Assembly (NCBI RefSeq): GCF_003075375.1
Contig: NZ_QDFT01000031.1
Span: forward strand, 12-38,687
Direction: 5' to 3'
Source: Microbacterium testaceum
Lineage (GTDB): Bacteria > Actinomycetota > Actinomycetes > Actinomycetales > Microbacteriaceae
DNA: 38,676 nt
Shown here one piece after another: positions 8,051 to 15,560 of the stretch. The notes below the pieces were generated by a model. The model searched no databases. It worked only from the letters and a program-made list of their open reading frames with translations, and had not been told where the DNA came from. The translations under genes were made by a program, and so were the position numbers. Positions within the stretch are counted from its first letter, which is position 1, and each line of letters starts with the position of its first letter.

Positions 8051-8553
8051 GCCTCGTGCGTCTCGCCCGCGGCGAGCACGCGCAGGGCGCTCGCGAGCAG
8101 GGCCTGATCGCCGCGACTGACGTCGCGCAGGGCCTCGGCCTCGAGCCGCACGAGCTCGGTCATCGCGGCATCCACCCGTTCGATCCCCTCGGGGGTGATG
8201 GCGACGAGGATCGCCCGGCCGTCCGAGGGATTGGGACGCCGGTGCACCAGACCGCGCTCGGCGAGCTTGTCGAGACGGTTCGTCATCGCGGCGCTGCCGA
8301 TCATCGTCGCCGTGATCAGGCGCGTGGCGCTGAGCTCGGTGCCCGCGCGGCGCAGGACCGCGAGCACGTCGAACTCCCACACCGCGATGCCCGCGCTGGC
8401 GAACGCCTTGGCGCGCAGCTTGGACAGGTGGAACGCCGCACGACGCAGGCGCGACATGACGTCGAGGGGCGTGAGATCGACCTCGGGCAGCAGTTGCGAC
8501 CAGGCGTCGATGAGGAGGTCGACCTCGTCGTCTTTACTGCTCGCGGTAGGCAT
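8047..8553 (-). CDS. MarR-family transcriptional regulator
   Basis: 168-residue winged-helix regulator. Helices and wing are visible in WEFDVLAVLRRAG, LITATMIGSAAMTNRLDKL and LVHRRPNPSDGRAILVAITP, the last being the typical MarR wing. ATG 8553 gives a normal MarR length. It is first gene of a two-gene unit with mmuM, sharing a GTGA overlap. The ligand is unknown; control of its own operon is likely. Confidence 0.92.
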   Translation of the reverse strand: MPTASSKDDEVDLLIDAWSQLLPEVDLTPLDVMSRLRRAAFHLSKLRAKAFASAGIAVWEFDVLAVLRRAGTELSATRLITATMIGSAAMTNRLDKLAERGLVHRRPNPSDGRAILVAITPEGIERVDAAMTELVRLEAEALRDVSRGDQALLASALRVLAAGETHEA

Positions 8554-8634
8554 TCTTCGACGGTACCGGAGCGGCGGGGTGGTGCGGCGCGGCGTGCCGG
8601 GGATGGATGCCGGGTGGGCGGGCAAGACGCCGGG

Positions 8635-9636
8635 TCAGCGCGAGCGCGGCGGAGCCGTCGTCCCGCGCGCGACCAGCCGCGTGGGCAGCTCGATGTGCGT
8701 CTGCGCGAGGGGCTCTCCCGCCAGCAGGGCGAGGACCATGCGCACCGCCTCGGCGCCCAGGCGTTTCATCGGCTGGCCGACCGTGGTGAGCCCGGGCTGC
8801 GCCCGCGCGGCCTCGGGCACGTCGTCGAAGCCGACGACGGACAGGTCGTCGGGCACGCGCAGCCCCCGCTCGCGCGCGACCTCGACGATCGACAGGGCCG
8901 ACAGGTCGTTCGCCGCGAACACCGCCGTCGGCGGGTCGTCGAGCGAGAGCATCGCGTGCGCGGCCTCGCGCGCGACGTCCTGCTCGTAGCGGCCCACCCC
9001 GACCAGGGCCGGATCGAACGGGATGCCGGCGGCCGAGAGCCCGGCACGATAGCCCGAGGCGCGGGCCACCGCGGAGCGCAGGTCGGGGCGACCGGCGATG
9101 AAACCGATCCGACGGTGCCCCAGCTGCACGAGATGGTGGACGGCCTGCTGCGCCCCGGTGTAGCTGTCGGACTCGACCGTGGGCAGGTCGCCACGACCCG
9201 TGTGCGGGTCGATCGCGACGATGGGCACCTCGCCCGAGACGGTCACGACCGTGGGGGTGACGATGATCGCGGCGTCGATGAGGGTGCCGCTCAGCCGGCT
9301 GAGCGAGCGGCGCTCCCACCCCTCGCCGTCGCGACGGGCGGCGGTGTAGGCCAGCAGGTCGTAGCCGGTGCCGGACAGCGCTCCCCCGACGCCCTTGAGG
9401 ATCTCGGCCGAGAAGGGCTCGATACCGGCGACGAGCACCCCGATCACCCCGGTGCGCCGCGACCGCATGCTGCTGGCGACGAGGCTGGACTCGTAGCCGA
9501 GGGCCTCGACCGCATCGAGCACGCGCCCCACGGTCTGGGGCGAGACGCCGTAGCGACCGTTGACCGCTTTGGACACCGTGGCCACCGACACCCCGGCCGC
9601 CGCCGCGACGTCGTGGATCGTGGCACGCCTGTTCAT
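8635..9636 (-). CDS. LacI-family regulator of the GH3/ABC operon (BxlR-like)
   Basis: 333-residue LacI/GalR regulator. The N-terminal helix-turn-helix and hinge are visible in TIHDVAAAAGVSVATVSKAV and SPQTVGRVLDAVEALGYESS. A periplasmic-binding-protein-like sugar domain follows, including FAANDLSALSIVEVARE and VVGFDDVPEAARAQPGLTTV. The gene is divergent from the sugar-transport/beta-xylosidase operon. Regulator, lipoprotein, two permeases and GH3 enzyme in this order match the bxlR-bxlEFGA locus of Streptomyces. The ligand is therefore probably a xylo-oligosaccharide or xylose (inference). ATG 9636 is placed only about two bases after a predicted transcription start. Confidence 0.93.
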   Translation of the reverse strand: MNRRATIHDVAAAAGVSVATVSKAVNGRYGVSPQTVGRVLDAVEALGYESSLVASSMRSRRTGVIGVLVAGIEPFSAEILKGVGGALSGTGYDLLAYTAARRDGEGWERRSLSRLSGTLIDAAIIVTPTVVTVSGEVPIVAIDPHTGRGDLPTVESDSYTGAQQAVHHLVQLGHRRIGFIAGRPDLRSAVARASGYRAGLSAAGIPFDPALVGVGRYEQDVAREAAHAMLSLDDPPTAVFAANDLSALSIVEVARERGLRVPDDLSVVGFDDVPEAARAQPGLTTVGQPMKRLGAEAVRMVLALLAGEPLAQTHIELPTRLVARGTTAPPRSR

Positions 9637-9644
9637 GGCATCCG

Positions 9645-9673
9645 ACCCTAGCGTGGAAATCATTTTCGAAAAC
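9645..9673 (-). promoter_or_regulatory. Candidate promoter of the LacI gene
   Basis: On the minus strand a TAGGGT -10 (9645-9650) and a GTTTTC -35 (9668-9673) are spaced by 17 bp. The -10 ends nine bases from the ATG, implying an almost leaderless mRNA. The -35 overlaps the palindrome at 9663-9672, consistent with autoregulation. Confidence 0.45.
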
Positions 9674-9677
9674 GTTT
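9663..9677. promoter_or_regulatory. Candidate LacI-type operator, divergent promoter
   Basis: Two overlapping perfect palindromes are present, TTTTCGAAAA (9663-9672) and AAACGTTT (9670-9677). They form an AT-rich island in a GC-rich gap between divergent genes. The CG-centred form is typical of LacI-family operators. Confidence 0.6.
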
Positions 9678-9705
9678 GACGAGTCCTTCGCGTCCGGGCG
9701 ACACT
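9676..9705 (+). promoter_or_regulatory. Candidate promoter of the sugar ABC operon
   Basis: A TTGACG -35 (9676-9681) directly abuts the operator palindromes, with GACACT (9700-9705) as a moderate -10 at 18-bp spacing. The resulting 5' leader would be about 125 nt. Weaker than the LacI-gene promoter. Confidence 0.4.
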
Positions 9706-9837
9706 GCTGACACCTCGGCGGGCCGCACACCCATCGGGGAACGAACGAACGGCCGTGACGAACGGCCCGCGACACCGGCAGAGCAGCCGACACCGACGCG
9801 TCCCGCGACGCACTCGACGAAGAGAAACGGGCATCAC

Positions 9838-11124
9838 ATGAACACGCGCAAGATCATCGCCGGAACGGCCCTCGCCGTCGCCGGCACCCTCGCCCTCGGC
9901 GGTTGCGCCGCCGGCGGCTCCGGCGGACAGAACGCCGACGGCAGCGTCACCCTGACGATGTGGCACAACTCCACCACCGGCGACGGCAAGAAGTACTGGG
10001 AGGACACCGCGGCCGCGTTCGAAGCCGCCAACCCCGGCGTCACGATCGAGATCCAGGCGCTGCAGAACGAAGAGGTCGACGGCAAGCTGCAGACCGCGCT
10101 GAACGCCGGCGACGCCCCCGACATCTTCATGGCCCGCGGAGGCGGAAAGCTCGCCGACATCGTCGCCGCCGGGCAGGCGATGGACCTCACCGACAAGATC
10201 ACGCCCGAGGCGAAGGCCGCCCTGGGCAACTCGCTCGGCGCGTTCGAGGTCGACGGCAAGAACTACGGCATGCCCGTCGCGGTGCTGCCCTCGGGCATCT
10301 TCACCTCTCAGGACCTCCTGTCGGCCGCGGGCGTCACCACCGCCCCCGCCACGATCGACGACCTCGAAGCCGCCAACGCCAAGATCCGCGCCACGGGCGT
10401 CGCCCCGATCGCCGTCGGCGCGAAGGACGCCTGGCCCGCCGCCCACTGGTACTACAACTTCGCGCTGCGCGCCTGCGCCAAGGACGTCCTCGACGAGGCC
10501 GCCTCGAGCCGCAGCTTCGACGACCCGTGTTGGATCGAGGCGGGCGAGAACCTGCAGTCGTTCCTGGCCACCCAGCCGTTCAACGACGGCTTCCTCACCA
10601 CCGCCGCGCAGCAGGGCGCCGGATCCTCGGCCGGCCTGCTCGCCAACCGGCAGGCGGCCATGGAGCTCATGGGCGCCTGGAACCCCGGTGTCATCGCCTC
10701 GCTGACGCCCGACGAGCAGCCCCTGCCCGACCTCGGCTGGTTCCCCTTCCCCGAGGTTCCCGGTGGCGACGGAGAAGAAGGCGCCATCATGGGCGGCGTC
10801 GACGGCTACGCGTGCTGGGTCAACGCCCCCGCGCAGTGCACCGACTTCTTGAACTTCGCCGTCAACCAGGAGAACCAGGAGCGCTACGCCGACGCCTTCC
10901 AGACGATCCCCGCCTCGAGCGAGGCGACCGCGGCCGTCACCACCCCGGCCCTGCAGTCGGCGCTGAAGGCCTACACCGACGCGCCCTACGTCTCGGTCTG
11001 GCTCGACACGCTCTACGGACAGAACGTCGGCAACGCGCTGAACGTGGCCGTCGTGGACCTCTTCGCCGGCCAGGGAAGCCCGCAGGGCATCGTCGACGCC
11101 GTCAACGCCGCCGCCGCGCGCTGA
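9838..11124 (+). CDS. Sugar ABC transporter substrate-binding lipoprotein (BxlE-like)
   Basis: 428-residue extracellular solute-binding protein, family 1. The signal peptide MNTRKIIAGTALAVAGTLAL is followed by a lipobox LGGC, with the lipid-modified Cys at about residue 23 and a Gly/Ser-rich linker. The mature domain begins VTLTMWHNSTTG and has the family-1 features ALNAGDAPDIFMARGGG and VAVLPSGIFTS. It would capture an oligosaccharide outside the membrane and deliver it to the two permeases encoded next. Xylobiose is the likely ligand from operon structure. The ribosome site is weak (GAAGAGAAA). The lipoprotein stop is 11 bases before the next start. Confidence 0.94.
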   Translation: MNTRKIIAGTALAVAGTLALGGCAAGGSGGQNADGSVTLTMWHNSTTGDGKKYWEDTAAAFEAANPGVTIEIQALQNEEVDGKLQTALNAGDAPDIFMARGGGKLADIVAAGQAMDLTDKITPEAKAALGNSLGAFEVDGKNYGMPVAVLPSGIFTSQDLLSAAGVTTAPATIDDLEAANAKIRATGVAPIAVGAKDAWPAAHWYYNFALRACAKDVLDEAASSRSFDDPCWIEAGENLQSFLATQPFNDGFLTTAAQQGAGSSAGLLANRQAAMELMGAWNPGVIASLTPDEQPLPDLGWFPFPEVPGGDGEEGAIMGGVDGYACWVNAPAQCTDFLNFAVNQENQERYADAFQTIPASSEATAAVTTPALQSALKAYTDAPYVSVWLDTLYGQNVGNALNVAVVDLFAGQGSPQGIVDAVNAAAAR

Positions 11125-11135
11125 GGACGACGCAC

Positions 11136-12149
11136 ATGACCACCCAGCTCGCCACCTCGGCGACCGACGCCGGGTCTCGCCGCCCGGCCGGGGAGGGCGC
11201 TCGCCGCGCCCCCTCGGCCGGGCGGCCGCCCGCGCGGCGCCGCCTCGAGAACTGGCGCATCCGCGGCGAACTCGCGATCCTCCTGGGCCCCGCGCTCGTG
11301 GTCTTCGTGTCGTTCGTCATCCTCCCCGTCGTCCTCGCGGCCTACTACGGCTTCTACCGGTGGTCGGGGTTCGGCACCCCCGTCGACTTCGTCGGCATCC
11401 AGAACTACGTCACGATCCTCACCGACCCCGCCTTCCACGATGCCCTGGGCCACAACGCCCTGATCGTCGTCGGCTCGCTCGTCCTGCAAGGCCCCCTCGC
11501 CCTGGGCCTGGCGCTGCTGCTGAACCGCAAGATGCGCGCGCAGTCGCTCATCCGCGTGCTGATCTTCGTGCCCTACGTCATCTCCGAGGTCGTCGTCGGT
11601 CTCGGCTGGGGCCTGCTGCTGCAGTCGGGCGGAGCGCTCAACGGCGCCCTGGACAAGATCGGTCTCGGCGCCCTCCGCGCCGACTGGATCTCGGACCCCG
11701 CGCTGGCGATCTGGACGCTGCTCATCATCATCACGTGGAAGTACATCGGCTTCGCCGTGATCCTGTTCCTCGCCGGCCTGCAGGGCATCCCGGAGGAGCT
11801 CAGCGAGGCAGCGGCGATCGACGGGGCGTCGTACTGGCAGATCCAGAGGCACATCGTGCTGCCGCTCATGGGTCCGACCATCCGCGTCTGGGCGTTCCTG
11901 TCGATCATCGGCTCGCTGCAGCTGTTCGACCTGGTCTGGATCATCTGGGGCCAGTACGTGGCCTCGACCGCCGGGACCTCCACCATGGCGACCTACATGG
12001 TCGCCAACGGCCGCAACGCCGGCAGCTTCGGTTACGGCAGCGCCGTCGCCGTGGTGATGTTCCTCATCTCGCTCGCCGTCGCCCTCGTCTACCAGCGCTT
12101 CGTGCTGCGACGCGACACCGCGGGCGCCCTCACCGGAGGCACCAAATGA
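11136..12149 (+). CDS. Sugar ABC transporter permease, MalF-type (BxlF-like)
   Basis: 337-residue inner-membrane permease. The first ~45 residues are a charged, Pro/Arg-rich cytosolic extension. Six hydrophobic segments follow, for example LAILLGPALVVFVSFVILPV and LLIIITWKYIGFAVILFLAG. The binding-protein-dependent transport loop EELSEAAAIDGASYWQIQRH (EAA motif), which docks the ATPase, is intact. It is paired with the following permease, whose ATG overlaps this gene's stop (ATGA). No ATPase gene is encoded nearby; in Actinobacteria such systems commonly share a genome-wide MsiK-type ATPase (established for Streptomyces, inferred here). Confidence 0.94.
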   Translation: MTTQLATSATDAGSRRPAGEGARRAPSAGRPPARRRLENWRIRGELAILLGPALVVFVSFVILPVVLAAYYGFYRWSGFGTPVDFVGIQNYVTILTDPAFHDALGHNALIVVGSLVLQGPLALGLALLLNRKMRAQSLIRVLIFVPYVISEVVVGLGWGLLLQSGGALNGALDKIGLGALRADWISDPALAIWTLLIIITWKYIGFAVILFLAGLQGIPEELSEAAAIDGASYWQIQRHIVLPLMGPTIRVWAFLSIIGSLQLFDLVWIIWGQYVASTAGTSTMATYMVANGRNAGSFGYGSAVAVVMFLISLAVALVYQRFVLRRDTAGALTGGTK

Positions 12150-13021
12150 CCGCCACCGCCACCCTCGTCACCCCGAAGGCCCCGCGCCGCGTCGCAGCGG
12201 GCTCCAAGCGGTCGTCCTCGATCCTCGTCGGCTTCGTCGCTCTGCTGCTGATCGGCATGATGCTCGCGCCGGTGGTCTACATCATCCTCGGCGGCTTCCG
12301 CTCGAATGCCGAGATCACCGTCGACCCGGCCGGCCTGCCGACCACGTGGAACTGGCAGAACTACGCCGACGTCCTCGCCAGCGGCGTGTTCTGGGGGCAG
12401 GTCGGCAACTCCGCGATCGCGGCGATCGCCACGACCGTGTTCGTCGTGGCCCTGGGCCTGATGGCCGCCTTCGCCCTGGCCCGCTACCGCTTCCGCGGGC
12501 GCGGCGTGGTCTTCGCGCTGTTCACGGCCGGGCTGATGTTCCCGATGACGGTCGCGATCACGCCGCTGTACATCCTGGTGCGCAACCTCGGCCTGATGAA
12601 CTCGCTCGCCGGCGTCGTGATCCCGCAGATCGCTTTCGCGCTGCCGCTGACCATCATCATCCTCTCGCCGTTCCTGTCGGCCATCCCCCACGAGCTGCAG
12701 GAGGCCGCCTCGATCGACGGCCTCGGCCGCCTCGGCTTCTTCTGGCGCATGGTGCTGCCGCTCGCCGTCCCCGCGGTGGTGACCGTCGGCATCCTGGCCT
12801 TCGTCAACAGCTGGAACTCGTACATGCTCCCGCTGTTCATCCTCAACAACGAAGCCGCGTACACGCTGCCGCTCGGGACGCAGGCGTTCGCCTCGCAGTA
12901 CTCCGTCGACACCGCCCGCGTGCTCGCGTTCACCTCGCTGTCGATGATCCCGGCACTGCTGTTCTTCAGCGTGTTCGAGCGTCGGATCGTCGGCGGCCTC
13001 ACCGGCGCCGTGAAGGGCTGA
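12146..13021 (+). CDS. Sugar ABC transporter permease, MalG-type (BxlG-like)
   Basis: 291-residue permease with six predicted membrane segments, including SILVGFVALLLIGMMLAPVV and VVIPQIAFALPLTIIILSPF. The EAA loop is ELQEAASIDGLGRLGFFWRM. It forms the transmembrane channel with the preceding permease and starts inside its stop codon (ATGA). The stop is six bases before the GH3 gene, so transport and hydrolysis genes are one transcription unit. Confidence 0.94.
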   Translation: MTATATLVTPKAPRRVAAGSKRSSSILVGFVALLLIGMMLAPVVYIILGGFRSNAEITVDPAGLPTTWNWQNYADVLASGVFWGQVGNSAIAAIATTVFVVALGLMAAFALARYRFRGRGVVFALFTAGLMFPMTVAITPLYILVRNLGLMNSLAGVVIPQIAFALPLTIIILSPFLSAIPHELQEAASIDGLGRLGFFWRMVLPLAVPAVVTVGILAFVNSWNSYMLPLFILNNEAAYTLPLGTQAFASQYSVDTARVLAFTSLSMIPALLFFSVFERRIVGGLTGAVKG

Positions 13022-13027
13022 CCAGAC

Positions 13028-15382
13028 ATGACCATCCACCACACCGACGTCGGCGCTGCCCGCGCACCGGGAGTCTCGGCCCGCGTCCAGGCGCTCGTCG
13101 CCGAAATGACCCTCGACGAGAAGCTCGCGCAGCTGGTCGGGTACTGGGTCGACCAGGGCGACGAGGTCGTCGCCCCCCTCTCGGGCGAGAAGGTCACGTC
13201 GACGGCCTACGCGGATGCCACGGTGCACGGCCTGGGCCACCTCACGCGCGTGTACGGCACCCGCCCCGTCGACCCCGTGGAACGGGCCGCGTGGCTGTGG
13301 GGCGAGCAGCGGCGCCTGCAGACCGAGACGCGACTGGGCATCCCCGCCCTCGTCCACGAGGAGTGCCTGACCGGCTTCGCGGCGTGGAAGGCCGCGACCT
13401 TCCCCACCCCGCTCGCCTGGGGCGCGTCGTTCGACCCCGAGGCGGTCGAGCTCATGGCATCCGCGATCGGACGCTCGATGCGCGAGGTGGGGGTCCACCA
13501 GGGCCTGGCCCCGGTGCTCGACGTGGTGCGCGACGCCCGGTGGGGACGCGTCGACGAGTGCATCGCCGAGGACCCGTACGTCGTCGGCACCATCGGCACC
13601 GCGTACGTGCGGGGCCTGCAGGCCGCGGGCGTCCACGCGACGCTCAAGCACTTCGTCGGGTACTCGGGCTCTCGCGCCGGTCGCAACCACGCCCCCGTGC
13701 ACGCGGGACCGCGCGAGCTGCAGGACGTCTTCCTGCCCCCGTTCGAGATGGCCGTCCGCGACGGCGGGGTGCGCAGCGTCATGAACTCGTACACCGAGAT
13801 CGACGGCGTGCCCGTGGCCTCGTCGCGCGAGCTGCTGACCGACCTGCTGCGACGGCAGTGGGGCTTCGACGGCACGGTCGTCTCGGACTACTTCGCCGTC
13901 GAGTTCCTCCGCTCGATGCACGGCGTCGCGGCCGATCGTGGCGAGGCGGCGCAGCTGGCCCTCGAGGCCGGGATCGACGTGGAGCTTCCCGGACCGGACG
14001 CGTATCCGCACCTGGCCGAGCGGGTGGCATCCGGCGCCCTCGACCAGGCGGTCGTCGACCGCGCCGTAGTGCGTGTGCTCGCCGAGAAGGAGGAGCTCGG
14101 ACTGCTGGATGCCGACTTCTCGACGCCCCCGACCGACGTCGACCTCGACGACGCCGCGCACCGGGCGCTCGCCCGCCGCCTGGCGGAACAGTCGGTCGTG
14201 CTGCTGCACAACGACGGCGTGCTGCCGTTGCGCGCTCCCGGCCGTGTGGCTCTGATTGGCCCGAACGCCGACAGCACCGACGCGCTGATGGGCTGCTATT
14301 CGTTCGCGAACCACGTCCTCGCTCATCACCCGGGGGTGCCGCTCGGCTTCTCGCTGCCGACGGTGCGCGATGCTCTCGCGGAGCGCTTCGGCGAGGTGTC
14401 GTATGCGCAGGGCTGCGCGGTCGAGGGATCCGACCTGTCCGGGCTGGATGCCGCGGTGGCGACGGCCCGCGAGGCCGACGTCGCGATCGTCGTGGTGGGC
14501 GACCGCGCGGGACTGTTCGGGCGGGGCACCGTCGGCGAGGGCAACGACGCCGACTCGCTCGACCTGCCGGGCGTGCAGCGTCAGCTGGTCGAGGCCGTCG
14601 TGGCCACGGGCACCCCGGTCGTGCTCGTGCTGCTGACCGGACGTCCGTACGCCCTGGACTGGGCGCTCGACACCGCGGCCGGTCCCGCCGCCGTGCTGCA
14701 GGCCTTCTTCCCGGGCGAGGAGGGCGGCCCGGCATTGGCGGCCCTGCTGGCGGGGGATGCCACCCCCTCGGGGCGCCTGCCCGTGTCGCTGCCGCGCTCG
14801 GCGGGGGCGCAGCCGTACTCGTACCTGCACCCGCTGCTCGGCGGGCCCTCGGGCGTGACGAGCACCGACCCGACGCCCGTGCGCCCCTTCGGCTTCGGAC
14901 TGTCGTACACGACGTTCGAGCGCGCCGGCCTGTCGGTGGATGGGGTCGTTGCCGTCCCGTCACGCGCCGACGATGCGGTCCCGGCCTCGGGAACCTCCGC
15001 CGAGGTCCGCGCGGGAGACGCGTTCACCGTGTCGGCTCGTGTCACCAACACCGGCGCCCGGCACGGGGCCGACGTCGTGCAGGTGTACGCGCACCGCGCG
15101 GTGGCCAGCGTCACGCGGCCGGTCGCGCAGCTGGTGGCGTACGCCCGCGTGGAGCTCGAACCGGGCGAGAGCGCCGAGGTGCGGTTCACCGTGCCGGCCT
15201 CGCGGCTGGCCTACAGCGATCGGGCGCTGCGCCGCGTCGTCGAGGCCGGAGAGGTCGAGCTGCGCCTCGGCCCCTCGTGCGCCGTCGTCGACGAGGCCGT
15301 GGGCGTGCGCATCACCGGGCCGACCTACGAGCTGGGCGCCGACGACGCCCGCCTGGTCGAGGTCGAGGTGCGCCGGGTCTGA
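13028..15382 (+). CDS. GH3 glycoside hydrolase, probable beta-xylosidase (BxlA-like)
   Basis: 784-residue GH3 enzyme. The N-terminal barrel carries Lys207-His208 in TLKHFVGYSG and the nucleophile Asp287 in GTVVSDYFAVEF. The HEECLTGFAAWKAATFPTPL segment is characteristic of GH3 beta-xylosidases related to Streptomyces BxlA. The second alpha/beta sandwich (about residues 390-610) and a C-terminal fibronectin-III-like domain (about 640-780) are complete. There is no signal peptide, so it acts in the cytoplasm on imported oligosaccharides. It is the fourth gene of the LacI-controlled operon. Alternative activities such as alpha-arabinofuranosidase or beta-glucosidase cannot be excluded from sequence alone. 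Element copy 3 follows the stop by 24 bp. Confidence 0.93.
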   Translation: MTIHHTDVGAARAPGVSARVQALVAEMTLDEKLAQLVGYWVDQGDEVVAPLSGEKVTSTAYADATVHGLGHLTRVYGTRPVDPVERAAWLWGEQRRLQTETRLGIPALVHEECLTGFAAWKAATFPTPLAWGASFDPEAVELMASAIGRSMREVGVHQGLAPVLDVVRDARWGRVDECIAEDPYVVGTIGTAYVRGLQAAGVHATLKHFVGYSGSRAGRNHAPVHAGPRELQDVFLPPFEMAVRDGGVRSVMNSYTEIDGVPVASSRELLTDLLRRQWGFDGTVVSDYFAVEFLRSMHGVAADRGEAAQLALEAGIDVELPGPDAYPHLAERVASGALDQAVVDRAVVRVLAEKEELGLLDADFSTPPTDVDLDDAAHRALARRLAEQSVVLLHNDGVLPLRAPGRVALIGPNADSTDALMGCYSFANHVLAHHPGVPLGFSLPTVRDALAERFGEVSYAQGCAVEGSDLSGLDAAVATAREADVAIVVVGDRAGLFGRGTVGEGNDADSLDLPGVQRQLVEAVVATGTPVVLVLLTGRPYALDWALDTAAGPAAVLQAFFPGEEGGPALAALLAGDATPSGRLPVSLPRSAGAQPYSYLHPLLGGPSGVTSTDPTPVRPFGFGLSYTTFERAGLSVDGVVAVPSRADDAVPASGTSAEVRAGDAFTVSARVTNTGARHGADVVQVYAHRAVASVTRPVAQLVAYARVELEPGESAEVRFTVPASRLAYSDRALRRVVEAGEVELRLGPSCAVVDEAVGVRITGPTYELGADDARLVEVEVRRV

Positions 15383-15406
15383 CCCCGCCCCCGCCCCCTT
15401 CCGCTC

Positions 15407-15462
15407 GAGTGTCCAGGACACGCCGCCTCCGCGCGCACGCGCCCGGCGCGTCCTGGACACTC
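15407..15462 (+). repeat. 56-bp double-palindromic intergenic element, copy 3
   Basis: The left arm (15407-15425) is GAGTGTCCAGGACACGCCG and the right arm (15444-15462) is CGGCGCGTCCTGGACACTC, the closest to a perfect 19-bp inverted repeat (one mismatch). It lies 25 bp after the GH3 stop and 98 bp before the dGTPase start, both genes being on the + strand. Confidence 0.9.
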
Positions 15463-15560
15463 AGCAGGTTCATGGGGCGGTCGGGATGCCGTCGCGCGGC
15501 GAACCGGACCCGCATCCGCGTTAGCGTGGGTCCACGCCATAGACGCCGCGGAAGGACCCG

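Noticed and set aside
12089..14830. A very long antisense open frame opposite the permease and GH3 genes, with similar ones opposite most genes.
   Set aside because: At this GC content stop codons are rare in all frames. The composition is Arg/Gly/His-rich without motifs, and the sense genes have clear family motifs.
9838..15382. Possible missing ATPase gene for the sugar ABC transporter.
   Set aside because: No Walker A/ABC signature frame exists in or beside the operon. Shared distant ATPases are normal for this transporter class in Actinobacteria.
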